Part shown: positions 7,862 to 15,640 of the stretch, in pieces | Layout: the number at the start of each line of letters is the position of its first letter | How positions within the stretch are numbered: the stretch's first letter is position 1 | Source of the DNA: Deltaproteobacteria bacterium | Lineage (GTDB): Bacteria > Desulfobacterota > Desulfarculia > Desulfarculales > Desulfarculaceae | DNA: 35,763 nt | Assembly (NCBI GenBank): GCA_020444165.1 | Contig: JAHLLK010000064.1 | Coordinates: forward strand, 1 to 35,763 | Reading direction: 5' to 3' | Made by a program: the position numbers and the translations under genes | The notes under the pieces: model-generated | The model's input: only the letters and a program-made list of their open reading frames with translations | What the model was told of the DNA's origin: nothing | Database searches by the model: none

Positions 7862-8685
7862 GCGCCAAATTCGGCAAGATCTCGATCCAGAACGCGTGCA
7901 AGGTCTACGACCCCGAGGGCGTCAACGTCTGCGCGGTGGACAATTGCTCCCTGGAGATCGCGGCCGGCGAGTTCTGCATGGTGGTGGGGCCTTCGGGCTG
8001 CGGCAAGACCACCCTCCTGAACGCCCTGGCCGGGTTCCACGGCATCAGCTCCGGGGAGATCCACCTGGACGGCCAGCTCCTCTGCGCCGCCGACTACCTG
8101 ACCCCGCCCGGGGCCGACCGCATCGTGGTGTTCCAGAACGGGGCCCTGTTCCCCTGGTACACGGTGGAGCAGAACGTCACCTTCGGCCCGGTGGTGCAGG
8201 GCCGCCTGACCCCGCCCCAGGCCAGGAAGGCGGCGGCCGAGCTGTTGGGCGAGCTGGGCCTGCGGGACATCGCCCAGAACTATCCGGGCGAGCTTTCCTC
8301 GGGCATGAAGCGCCGGGTGGAGATCGCCCGCGCCCTGTTGAACGACCCCAAGGTGCTGCTCCTGGACGAGCCCTTCCGGGCCATGGACGCCCTGACCAAG
8401 GGTGTGGTGCACGAGTTTTTGCTGCAGGTCTACGACAAGATGCCCAAGACCATCTTCTTCATCACCCACGACCTGGAGGAGGCCATGTTCCTGGGCAGCA
8501 AGGTGGTGATCATGACCACCCGGCCCTGCCAGGTGAAAAAGGTCATCGAGGTGGACCTGCCGCGGCCCCGGGGCGTGGCCGCCCGCTCCTCCCCCCGCTA
8601 CCGCGAGCTGCGGAACCAGGTGGTGGAAGCGGTGCACGAGGAAGCCCGCAAGGCTTTCGAGGCCGGCGAACGGGAACTGGCTTAA
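7858..8685 (+). CDS. ABC transporter ATPase, TauB/SsuB type (ATPase 1)
   Basis: 275 residues with a full set of ATPase motifs: Walker A GPSGCGKTT at 44-52, Q-loop FQNGALFPW near 92-100, signature LSSGM at 146-150 (usual form LSGGQ), Walker B VLLLDE at 166-171 and switch His204 in ITHDLEEA. It drives the permeases encoded on either side. The signature Gly-to-Ser change is mild, and the catalytic Glu and His are intact, so this subunit is expected to hydrolyse ATP. Compare ATPase 2 (9518-10381), in which the switch His is lost. It overlaps permease 1 by four bases; permease 2 starts 15 bases after its stop. Confidence 0.94.
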   Translation: MSAKFGKISIQNACKVYDPEGVNVCAVDNCSLEIAAGEFCMVVGPSGCGKTTLLNALAGFHGISSGEIHLDGQLLCAADYLTPPGADRIVVFQNGALFPWYTVEQNVTFGPVVQGRLTPPQARKAAAELLGELGLRDIAQNYPGELSSGMKRRVEIARALLNDPKVLLLDEPFRAMDALTKGVVHEFLLQVYDKMPKTIFFITHDLEEAMFLGSKVVIMTTRPCQVKKVIEVDLPRPRGVAARSSPRYRELRNQVVEAVHEEARKAFEAGERELA

Positions 8686-8700
8686 GCAAGGAGGCAGGAC

Positions 8701-9501
8701 ATGGCGAAAATTAAGAGTACGTTGGCCTCCCGGTTGGGCAAGAAGGTGTTCAACCGCTCGGTCCTCCGGGGGGTGATCTCGGTGAGCCTGTGCTTGGCCT
8801 TGTGGGAGCTGGGCCGGGCCGTGAAGCTGCCCCTCTTGGAGGCCATGCCGGCCCCCAGCGAGATCTTCGGAGTCATCAAGAAGCTGGTGTTGGACCCGGC
8901 CTTCTGGGGCAATTGGGCGGCCAGCTATCAGCGGGTGCTCACCGGGTTCATCGCCGCCCAGCTGGTGGGCATCCCCCTGGGCCTGGCCATGGCCGTGAGC
9001 CGCGCCTTTTACGGGCTCACCTTCTCGGTGTTCGAGATCATCCGCCCCATCCCGCCCCTGGCCTGGGTGCCCATCTCCATCATCTTCTGGCCCACCACCG
9101 AGACCTCCATCGCTTTCGTGATCTTCCTGGGGGCTTTCTTCACGGTGGTGATCAACGTCTTGGGCGGGGCGCGCAACATCGACGTGCGTTACACCCGGGC
9201 GGCCATCTCCCTGGGCTCGCGGCCCTGGGACATCTTCTTCAAGATCGTCCTGCCGGCCACCCTGCCCAGCATCTTCACGGGCATGGCCGTGGGCATGGGC
9301 ATCACCTGGGAGGTGGTGGTGGCGGCCGAGATGATCGCCGGCAAGTCCGGCCTGGGCTACCTCACCTGGTCTTCCTACGTGGGCGGCAACTACCCCCAGA
9401 TCGTGGTGGGCATGATGAGCATCGGCATCGCCGGCTATCTCTCCAGTTGGGCCATCCGGCTCCTGGGGCGCCTGGCCATGCCTTGGCAACGGATCTTCTG
9501 A
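8701..9501 (+). CDS. ABC transporter permease, TauC/SsuC type (permease 2)
   Basis: 266 residues; an AAGGAGG site lies shortly before the ATG. It parallels permease 1 segment by segment: RPIPPLAWVPISIIFW, the EAA loop RAAISLGSRPWDIFFKIVLP, then VAAEMIAGKSGLGYLTWSSY near the C-terminus. The two are similar but far from identical, which suggests an old duplication rather than a recent copy. About six membrane helices are predicted by eye. In this operon it is paired with the second ATPase, which begins 16 bases after its stop. With a single binding protein present, a permease 1/permease 2 heterodimer is the simplest reading; two separate homodimeric importers sharing one binding protein is the alternative. 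Confidence 0.93.
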   Translation: MAKIKSTLASRLGKKVFNRSVLRGVISVSLCLALWELGRAVKLPLLEAMPAPSEIFGVIKKLVLDPAFWGNWAASYQRVLTGFIAAQLVGIPLGLAMAVSRAFYGLTFSVFEIIRPIPPLAWVPISIIFWPTTETSIAFVIFLGAFFTVVINVLGGARNIDVRYTRAAISLGSRPWDIFFKIVLPATLPSIFTGMAVGMGITWEVVVAAEMIAGKSGLGYLTWSSYVGGNYPQIVVGMMSIGIAGYLSSWAIRLLGRLAMPWQRIF

Positions 9502-9517
9502 GAAAGGGCCTGGCGCT

Positions 9518-10381
9518 ATGGCAGCGAACGAAAACACGGTCCGCGCGGCCGAGGTGCAGGCCCTGGGCCTGGCCAAGGCCTTTGGCTACCCACCCTACAC
9601 CCACCAGGTGCTGGCGGACTGCTCCTTCACCCTGCGGGACCGCGAACTGACCGTCTTGATCGGTCCCTCGGGCTGCGGCAAGAGCACCCTCATCAACCTC
9701 CTGGCCGGCTACGACAAACCGGATCAGGGGCAGCTTCTCCTGAACGGCCAGCCCATCTCCGGGCCCGGGGCCGACCGCCTGGTGGTGTTCCAGGAGACGG
9801 CCTTGTTCCCCTGGATGACCACCTACACCAACGTGGCCTACGGCCCCCGGGTCTCCCACCGGATGGACCGGGCCACGGTGGAATCCCGGGTGGCCGCCCT
9901 TTTGGACAAGGTGGGCCTGGCCGAGTTCCGCCACAAATACCCCTCCCAGCTCTCCGGCGGCATGCAGCGCCGTGGCGAGCTGGCCCGCCTGATGATCAAC
10001 GATCCCGCGGTGATGATCCTGGACGAGCCCTTCCGGGGCCTGGACGCCATGACCCGGGAGCTGATGCAGGAGTACTTCGTCACCATCTTGGAGGAGCGCA
10101 GCCAGACCGTGCTCTTCGTCACCTCGGAGATCGACGAGGCCATCTTCCTGGCCGACCGCCTGTTGATCATGAGCAACCGGCCGGGGCGGATCATCAAGGA
10201 GATGATCATCACCCTGCCCCGTCCCCGGCACAAGGACCTGCTGCAAACCGAGGAATACTTCGCCTACAAGCGGGAGGCCCTGGAGGTCCTGCACGCCGAG
10301 GCCCTGAAGGCTTTTGCCGGGGGCAGCAAGGCGGCCCAGGACTTCCTGGAGGCCTTCCGCAAGGAACAAGTGGAGCAATAG
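9518..10381 (+). CDS. ABC transporter ATPase with degenerate H-loop (ATPase 2)
   Basis: 287 residues. Walker A GPSGCGKST at 49-57, Q-loop FQETALFPW near 91-99, signature LSGGMQRR at 145-152, Walker B VMILDE at 165-170. The H-loop reads VTSEIDEA, so Ser203 replaces the switch His (normally VTHDIDEA). In ABC proteins, loss of this His strongly impairs hydrolysis at that site, and such degeneracy is typical of one half of an asymmetric heterodimer. ATPase 1 of this operon keeps the His. I infer that the two ATPases work as one unequal pair. The PanB-like gene begins 50 bases after the stop. Confidence 0.93.
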   Translation: MAANENTVRAAEVQALGLAKAFGYPPYTHQVLADCSFTLRDRELTVLIGPSGCGKSTLINLLAGYDKPDQGQLLLNGQPISGPGADRLVVFQETALFPWMTTYTNVAYGPRVSHRMDRATVESRVAALLDKVGLAEFRHKYPSQLSGGMQRRGELARLMINDPAVMILDEPFRGLDAMTRELMQEYFVTILEERSQTVLFVTSEIDEAIFLADRLLIMSNRPGRIIKEMIITLPRPRHKDLLQTEEYFAYKREALEVLHAEALKAFAGGSKAAQDFLEAFRKEQVEQ

Positions 10382-10431
10382 CCACGCAAGCTAACGGCCG
10401 GCCCGGGTGCGGCCCAAAAAGGAGAAGGAAA

Positions 10432-11304
10432 ATGGCAGACAAGGCGGCGACCGCGCGCAAGAAGGTCACCATCCCCCAGTTGTTCGAGAAGAAGAAGAAG
10501 GGCGAGCAGATCACCCAGTTGGCCGTCTACGACTTCACCAACGCCATGGTGGCCGACCGCATGGGCATGGACATCCTGTGCGTGTCCGACACCGGCGGCA
10601 TGGTGCTCTTTGGCCATCCCAACACCACCTCGGTGACCTTCGAGGAAGTGCTGTTGATGGCCCAGGCCGTGGACCGCGGCTCCAAGTACGGCTTACGCAT
10701 GGTGGACATGCCCTACATGAGCTTCCACCTCTCGCCGGACCAGGCGGTGGAGAGCGCGGCCACCTTTGTGCACAAGGCCAACGCCGAGGTGATGAAGTGC
10801 GAGGGCAACCAGTACCACGCCAAGAACATCGAGGCCATCGTACGGGCCGGCATCCCGGTGCAGGGCCACATCGGCATCACCCCCATGCGCATGCCCCAGT
10901 TGGGCGGCTTCATCGCCCAGGGCAAGACGGCGGACCGGGCCAAGGAGCTGGTGGACGACGCCCTGGCCATGGTGGACGCGGGCTGCTTTTCCATCATGTG
11001 CGAGGTGACCACCTCCGAGGTGTGCGAATACCTGGCCGAGACCCTGCCGGTGCCGGTGATCAGCCTGGGCGCCGGCAACAAGGCCGACGGGGTGCACATC
11101 ATCGGCTCGGACCTCTTCCATTTCTATGAGCCCCACGTGCCCCGCCACTCCAAGATCTACGAGGACCTGATCCCCATCCTGGAACGGGTCTACCGCGATT
11201 ACATGGCCGACGTGTGCGAACACGTGTACCCCGGCCCGGAGCACACCATCTTCATGAAGCCCGAGGAACTGGCCCGCTTCAAGGAGCTGGTGAGCTGGAA
11301 GTAA
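10432..11304 (+). CDS. Divergent PanB-family (ketopantoate hydroxymethyltransferase-like) enzyme
   Basis: 290 residues with the TIM-barrel pattern of PanB, which transfers a one-carbon unit from methylene-tetrahydrofolate to 2-oxoisovalerate. Counterparts of the metal and substrate residues are present: D53 (in VSDTGGM, where PanB has VGDSLGM), D92 (VDMPYMSF), K122/E124 (MKCEGN), H146 (GHIGITP) and E191 (CEVTTSE, the catalytic Glu position). The GDS motif is changed to SDT, and PQSVHQLGGYKVQG is changed to PMRMPQLGGFIAQG. These substrate-pocket changes, and the place as last gene of an ABC importer operon rather than beside panC or panD, argue for a different oxo-acid substrate. An AAGGAGAAGG site precedes the ATG. 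A housekeeping PanB role cannot be excluded without knowing whether another panB exists in the genome. Confidence 0.85.
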   Translation: MADKAATARKKVTIPQLFEKKKKGEQITQLAVYDFTNAMVADRMGMDILCVSDTGGMVLFGHPNTTSVTFEEVLLMAQAVDRGSKYGLRMVDMPYMSFHLSPDQAVESAATFVHKANAEVMKCEGNQYHAKNIEAIVRAGIPVQGHIGITPMRMPQLGGFIAQGKTADRAKELVDDALAMVDAGCFSIMCEVTTSEVCEYLAETLPVPVISLGAGNKADGVHIIGSDLFHFYEPHVPRHSKIYEDLIPILERVYRDYMADVCEHVYPGPEHTIFMKPEELARFKELVSWK

Positions 11305-11321
11305 AGGCGCCCCTCCCCCCC

Positions 11322-11361
11322 AGGACCTGCCGGTTGCTCCTCCGGGCCGGCAGGTCCTTTT
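11322..11361 (+). terminator. Intrinsic terminator of the ABC/PanB-like operon
   Basis: AGGACCTGCCGG at 11322-11333 pairs with CCGGCAGGTCCT at 11347-11358 and is followed by TTT. It lies 17 bases after the PanB-like stop. A second terminator follows at once. Confidence 0.9.
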
Positions 11362-11372
11362 AAAAAACAACA

Positions 11373-11409
11373 GGCCGGGACCGCTCTCAGGCGATCCCGG
11401 CCCGTTTTT
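11373..11409 (+). terminator. Second, tandem intrinsic terminator
   Basis: GGCCGGGA at 11373-11380 pairs with TCCCGGCC at 11395-11402, then CGTTTTT. The two in series should insulate the operon from the convergent regulator gene. Confidence 0.8.
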
Positions 11410-11556
11410 GTCCTGCTCCCAACTGAGGCCTTCCCCTGCGCGCCACCCAGCCCGGATATTGCATGGGGCCGGGTGGTCAGATCACCAATCTTCTGTTTTG
11501 GAAGGATTATTACCTTTAGGTCTCCTGGCCAAAAAGGCGGTGCCAGCTCGCTGGAG

Positions 11557-11613
11557 CGGCACAGCCAGAGGTTCGCCGGCAAGCGTCTGGCGCAGCCGCC
11601 CCCGTCATGAAAT
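11557..11613. repeat. Family F element, centre-deleted copy F2 with right flank
   Basis: Both outer arms of the F element remain (CGGCACAGCCAGAGG and TCTGGCGCAGCCG), but most of the interior is missing, leaving a roughly 42-bp foldback. The right flank CCCCCGTCATGAAAT is shared with F3. A partly matching inverted sequence, ATTGCATGGGGC, lies at 11458-11469, so the wider element may begin there. F2 sits nine bases past the stop of the - strand NarL-type regulator. Confidence 0.75.
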
Positions 11614-11622
11614 GCCCACCCC

Positions 11623-12285
11623 TTATTCCTCGGGCACCACCAGCCCATGCTGAATGGCATAGTGGATCACCTCCACCAAATCCTTCAGGTCCAGCTTCTG
11701 CATGGCCTGGGCCCGGTACTTCTCCACCGTGCGGGGGCTCAAAAACAGAATCTCGGCGATCTCGCGGTTGGTCTTGCCCTTGGCCACCAGGCGGAACACC
11801 TGCTGCTCCCGCTCGGAGAGCCGGGTATGGCCGCCGGCCGCCCCGTCCCCCGCGGGCTGGCGCAGATAGGAGCCGATGACCTCGGCCCGCACCTTGGCCG
11901 AGAGGTAGTACTCGCCCTGGTGCACCGCCCGGATGGCGTCCAACAGGGCCGAGGTGGGGGAGGTCTTGAGCACGTAGGCCAGGGCGCCCGAGTGCAGGAT
12001 CTGCTGCACAAAGGCCTGCTTGTTGTGCACGGACAAGACCGCGATCTGGGTGCGGGGCAGGGCCTGGCGCAACAGGGGCACCAGGTCCAGGCCGGTGAGC
12101 CCGGGCAGGGAGATGTCCAGCACCACCACGTCGGGCTTGAGTTCCTGGGCCTTGGTCAGCACCTCGGGGCCTTCGGAGGCCTCGCCCACCACCTCCATGT
12201 CCGGCTGGGCGTTCAACAGGCGGCAGGCCCCTTCCCGCACGATGGCGTGGTCGTCGGCGATGAGCACCCTGATCTTGTCTCCCAT
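11623..12285 (-). CDS. NarL/FixJ-family response regulator
   Basis: 220 residues. The receiver domain has ADDH at 10-13 and phospho-acceptor D57 (VVVLDISLPG), with a conserved Lys in LKTSPT. The C-terminal LuxR-type DNA-binding domain is clear: SEREQQVFRLVAKGKTNREI, then LSPRTVEKYRAQAMQKL. Its start codon overlaps the last base of the kinase stop, so it is translationally tied to the HisKA_3 kinase before it and is the evident partner. No nearby operon obviously belongs to its regulon. The nearest divergent gene is the AT-rich spermidine-synthase-like one. Confidence 0.95.
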   Translation of the reverse strand: MGDKIRVLIADDHAIVREGACRLLNAQPDMEVVGEASEGPEVLTKAQELKPDVVVLDISLPGLTGLDLVPLLRQALPRTQIAVLSVHNKQAFVQQILHSGALAYVLKTSPTSALLDAIRAVHQGEYYLSAKVRAEVIGSYLRQPAGDGAAGGHTRLSEREQQVFRLVAKGKTNREIAEILFLSPRTVEKYRAQAMQKLDLKDLVEVIHYAIQHGLVVPEE

Positions 12286-13757
12286 TACGCGGGTCCCCTC
12301 CCTCGGGTTTCTAGGTCACTGGTCAAGGGGATCTGGGCTTCGATGCGGCAGCCCTGGCCGCTGGCCGAGTTTATGCGCAGGCTGCCGCCCACCGAGGCCG
12401 CCCGTTCGCGCATGCCCATGATCCCGATCCCCCCGCCCTTGGCGCAAAGGTACTCCTCATCGCCCTCGGGCGCGAAGCCCTCGCCATCGTCCCGGATGCT
12501 GAGGCTGAGCCAGCCGTTCTCCCTGCTTATGCCCACCTCCACGCTCCGGGCCTTGCTGTGCCGGGTGATGTTGGTCAGGGCTTCCTGGATGATGCGGAAG
12601 CACACCAGCTCCAAGCGGGGGTCCAGGCGCCCCGCCAGGTTCTGGGGCGTGAAGTTGATCTTGAGCCCGGGCAGGCGCTGGTTCACCTCGTTCAGATAGG
12701 CCTGGGTGGCCACCAAAAGGCCCATGTGCTCCAGGGTGGCCGGCCAGAGGAAGGAGGCGATGCGGTGGATGGCGTCGCCCATCTCCTCGGCCTGGTTGGC
12801 CAATTGGCCGCAGAGCTGGCTGGCCTGGGCCGGGTCGTGGCGCAGGATTTCGGTCATGGATTGCAGGCCGAACTGGAAGCTGGTGATCATCTGGCCCAGT
12901 TCGTCGTGCAGGTCGTGGCCGATGCGCTTGCGCTCCTCCTCGCTGCTGCCAATGAGCTTCTGCGAGAGGTAGCGGATGTCCTGCTCGGCCCGCCGCCGCT
13001 CGGCCACCTCGCGCTCGATCTCGTCCCGGCTCTGCCGGAGGGCCTGCATGGCCGTGTTCAAGGCCCGGCCCACCTTGCCGATTTCGTCTTGGTTGATGAT
13101 GGGGATGGGCTGATCCAGGCGGTCGTTGCCCAGGCGGTCCACTCCGGCCAACAGGGGGTTTAGCTGGCGCAGGATATAGCGGGCCAACAGCCAGGCGAAA
13201 ACCGCGCCCACCGCGATGGCCACCAGGGTGTAGCGCAGCCCGCTGGTGGTTACCAGGGCCAGGTGCTCCTCGGTGGGGGTGGTGTCCAGGCCCAGGAAGA
13301 CCCAGCCGATGTTGCGCTCATCCGCCAAAATGGGAGCGGCCACGTGGATGGTGTGCTGGTCATTGTGCCAGACCTGGGTGCCCTGGGCCTTTTGCAGCAC
13401 CTGGCGGCTGCTGGGGTCGTCCAGGTACTTGCCGGCCAGGCGCCGGTCGGTGTGGGCCAAAACCAGGCCCTGGGGGTCGGCGATGAGGGCGTAGCGCAGG
13501 GGCGTGTTTTCCTGGCTGGTCTGCAAGACCTCCTCGATGCCGGCCAGATCGTCGGCCAACACCCAGGAGGAGGCGGCGGCCGCGGTGAGGCTGGCCTGCT
13601 TCAGGGCCGCGTTGGTGGCCTCCTGCAACAGGAACACCCTTTGCCGTTGGGCCAGGTCCACCACGAACACGGTCATCAGGACCAGATGCACGAAAGCGAC
13701 TCCCAGGATGAGCTTGGTGCGGATGCTGGTCTTGCTGGTCCACTCCCGCCACTTCAT
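12285..13757 (-). CDS. Membrane sensor histidine kinase, HisKA_3 (NarX/DegS-like) type
   Basis: 490 residues from the ATG that overlaps the stop of the binding-protein gene; a longer open frame upstream lies inside that gene. Layout: membrane helix at about 17-36, extracytoplasmic sensor of about 140 residues (CACHE-like in size; not matched to a family), second helix at about 176-196, HAMP, coiled coil, HisKA_3 with HDLHDELGQ (phospho-acceptor His284 in the LHD core), and HATPase with DDGEGF and GIGIMGMRERA. It should phosphorylate the NarL-type regulator downstream. The gene before it encodes a PhnD-like periplasmic binding protein, which may present the ligand to the sensor domain. Confidence 0.94.
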   Translation of the reverse strand: MKWREWTSKTSIRTKLILGVAFVHLVLMTVFVVDLAQRQRVFLLQEATNAALKQASLTAAAASSWVLADDLAGIEEVLQTSQENTPLRYALIADPQGLVLAHTDRRLAGKYLDDPSSRQVLQKAQGTQVWHNDQHTIHVAAPILADERNIGWVFLGLDTTPTEEHLALVTTSGLRYTLVAIAVGAVFAWLLARYILRQLNPLLAGVDRLGNDRLDQPIPIINQDEIGKVGRALNTAMQALRQSRDEIEREVAERRRAEQDIRYLSQKLIGSSEEERKRIGHDLHDELGQMITSFQFGLQSMTEILRHDPAQASQLCGQLANQAEEMGDAIHRIASFLWPATLEHMGLLVATQAYLNEVNQRLPGLKINFTPQNLAGRLDPRLELVCFRIIQEALTNITRHSKARSVEVGISRENGWLSLSIRDDGEGFAPEGDEEYLCAKGGGIGIMGMRERAASVGGSLRINSASGQGCRIEAQIPLTSDLETRGRGPA

Positions 13758-14710
13758 GGGGTTGCCTCGACGGGCGGCCTTTCGGCTGGAAAGAGGCGGT
13801 AGTAGTTCTCCAGGAACTCCCGCACCGGAGCGTAGGTGGCGGCGGTGGCCTGCTCGAAGCCCGGGATGTTGATGCGGGCCAGGATCTCCCGCCCCCGGGC
13901 GTCCCGGGGCAGGGCCACCAGCACGTCCACCAGCTCTTGCACCTGGGAGACCGGCAGGTCCCGGCGGGCCACCAGTCCGTTGTTCACCAGGGGCGGGGTC
14001 CGCCATTTCACCTCCAACGCCTGGCCCAACTCGGGCCGGCTGTGGAGGAGCATGTCCCAGGGCAGGGGCCAGGTGCCGGCCGCCACGGTCTTGCCCAAAT
14101 ACACGTTCATGATGGCCGACTCCTGGGAGCCCACGTAGCGGAGGTCATTGCCGGCCAGGTTCAGCCCCCGGGTCTGCAAAAAGTACTTGGGCAGCATGGT
14201 GGCGGCCAGGGCGGTGGGCGCGGGGAAGCTCAGCGCCGCGCCGGCCAGGTCCTCCACGAACATGACCTCGGAGTCGCGGCGCATGATGATGATGCCGCGG
14301 AACATGTCGTCGTCGGCCATCTTGCCCACGATGCGGTAGCCGTGGCGCTGGCTGGCCAGGGTTTGCAGAGGGTTGGGCAGGGCGAAATGGAAGCGGCCAT
14401 TATAAAGTTTTTGCTCAAAGGCCTGGTAGTCGCGGGAAGCCACCAGCTTGAGGGAAAAGCCCTGGATGCGTTCGTTCACCAGATCGATGAGCGGCTGGTA
14501 TTTGGAGAACAGGCGTTGGGGGTTGTGCAGGGGGTGCACGGCAAAGAGATAGACCGTACGCTCGGCCGGGGCCAGGGGGCGGTCGGCGTAGCGGGGCAGG
14601 GTATCATCGCTTTCACCGGCGCTGTGCGTGGCGGTCCCCGCGAACTGCCCCAGGGTCAACAGCGCGCCAGCCAGCAGAATCCAGCGCCAAGCCGGCAGAC
14701 GAAGGGACAA
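13754..14710 (-). CDS. PhnD-like periplasmic binding protein, probable sensor accessory
   Basis: 318 residues of the phosphonate-binding (PhnD) type periplasmic fold: YLFAVHPLHNPQRLFSKYQPLIDLVNERI matches the start of that family, as does VASRDYQAFEQKLYNGRFHFALPNP. An N-terminal hydrophobic stretch (about 8-22) looks like a signal peptide or anchor. The start is TTG, supported by GAGAGAGG a few bases upstream and by the absence of a better upstream start. No permease or ATPase is near. Instead the gene overlaps the membrane kinase by four bases (ATGA at 13754-13757). That suggests it is a ligand-sensing partner of the kinase, as known for other PhnD-like proteins fused or linked to kinases. 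Ligand unknown. Confidence 0.88.
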   Translation of the reverse strand: MSLRLPAWRWILLAGALLTLGQFAGTATHSAGESDDTLPRYADRPLAPAERTVYLFAVHPLHNPQRLFSKYQPLIDLVNERIQGFSLKLVASRDYQAFEQKLYNGRFHFALPNPLQTLASQRHGYRIVGKMADDDMFRGIIIMRRDSEVMFVEDLAGAALSFPAPTALAATMLPKYFLQTRGLNLAGNDLRYVGSQESAIMNVYLGKTVAAGTWPLPWDMLLHSRPELGQALEVKWRTPPLVNNGLVARRDLPVSQVQELVDVLVALPRDARGREILARINIPGFEQATAATYAPVREFLENYYRLFPAERPPVEATP

Positions 14711-15567
14711 GGCGGCCTCTCTCTCGGATAGCTAAACACGCCACAGCAGCATGGCCGGCCAGACGGCGAACCGTTATCACTGTATCCTAAGATTACGCAA
14801 TAAATTACACCCCTTGGCACGCCAGGGCAAGCTTTTATCCCCCCCCAGGCGGGGCAATCTTCGCCGCCCCGAGAAAGTTCCTCCCGCCGCTACGGGAGGG
14901 CGGCGCGTCAGGTCAATCGCGGCCCCTGACCCGTACGGCGTGACCGGCAGGTAAGGCAGTGCAGGCCAGCCTCGGCCGAGTCGGGGACGTCGAGAACGGG
15001 TATGGGCTCTTGATCGTCCAACGGAAAGGTCTTCCGGGCCGTGGACAAGGCGGGCCGCAGGTCAGCGGGAGGGCGAGGATATTGGCGTCACGGGCAGGTC
15101 CCAGGGCGCGAGAAGTTGAGACGGCAGTTAGGATTGGCGCACTTGGCCGAGATGGCTGGCAGCGTCTCGCCTCCAGTGCGGTGACGTTGTCGGAGAGCCT
15201 GGCGCTCTTCGCGGGCAGGTTGCCCCCTTTCAGGGATGGTGGGGAGAGGTTGGAGACCATTTCGCTTGACCACGACTGGCGATACCATGGTCAAGCCAGC
15301 CACCGTTGCCAGAAAGTACTCGTGAAAAGGAAGATGTCGGGTATTGCGTCAGGGCAAATAAAAAAGTTATCGGGGGTGACGGTCAGGCAAATACCGCGCT
15401 AGAAAGCCGGTCCAGCGGCAAGGGTAAATTGTCGTAAGATTTGCTCGGTTAACTGCGGTGGTACTCATCAGCAGCTTGTTAAAACATCGCCAATGGTTGC
15501 GTTACCTGGGCAACTATCGACACTGGCAAAAGCGATATTGTTATGCTTCCAGGCGGCTTAACCCGGC
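14711..15567. other. Long gap without a convincing gene
   Basis: About 860 bases between the binding-protein gene and the promoter of the spermidine-synthase-like gene. A dyad CCTCCCG/CGGGAGG is at 14880-14899. Base composition turns AT-rich from about 15300. On the - strand near 15120-15150 a short frame reads SAKCANPNCRLNF, like the N-terminal zinc motif of a small uncharacterised family, but a TGA follows within ten residues. This could be a degraded gene. Other open frames here show no recognisable domain. Confidence 0.4.
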
Positions 15568-15596
15568 TTTACAACTCTCATATTTTTTGATAGAAT
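15568..15596 (+). promoter_or_regulatory. Sigma-70 promoter of the spermidine-synthase-like gene
   Basis: TTTACA at 15568-15573, a 17-base spacer, and TAGAAT at 15591-15596. Both boxes match the consensus at five of six positions. Transcription would start near 15603, which argues against coding upstream of that point and supports the start at 15641. Confidence 0.75.
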
Positions 15597-15640
15597 TCGC
15601 GCGGCTGGATATGTCTCCAAATAATACCCAGGGTTTAAAT

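Noticed and set aside
7789..9576. 595-residue - strand open frame across the ABC genes
   Set aside because: Antisense shadow of three clear transporter genes; composition is low-complexity (His, Gly, Asp).
15088..15303. - strand frame with SAKCANPNC
   Set aside because: The motif resembles the start of a small zinc-motif family, but a stop follows at once and the rest does not match. At most a gene remnant; noted in the gap entry.
14959..15402. 147-residue + strand frame in the gap before the spermidine-synthase-like gene
   Set aside because: No recognisable domain, no clear ribosome site and no neighbour to support it.
15458..15640. N-terminal extension of the spermidine-synthase-like frame
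   Set aside because: It contains the sigma-70 promoter and would add about 60 residues not typical of the family.
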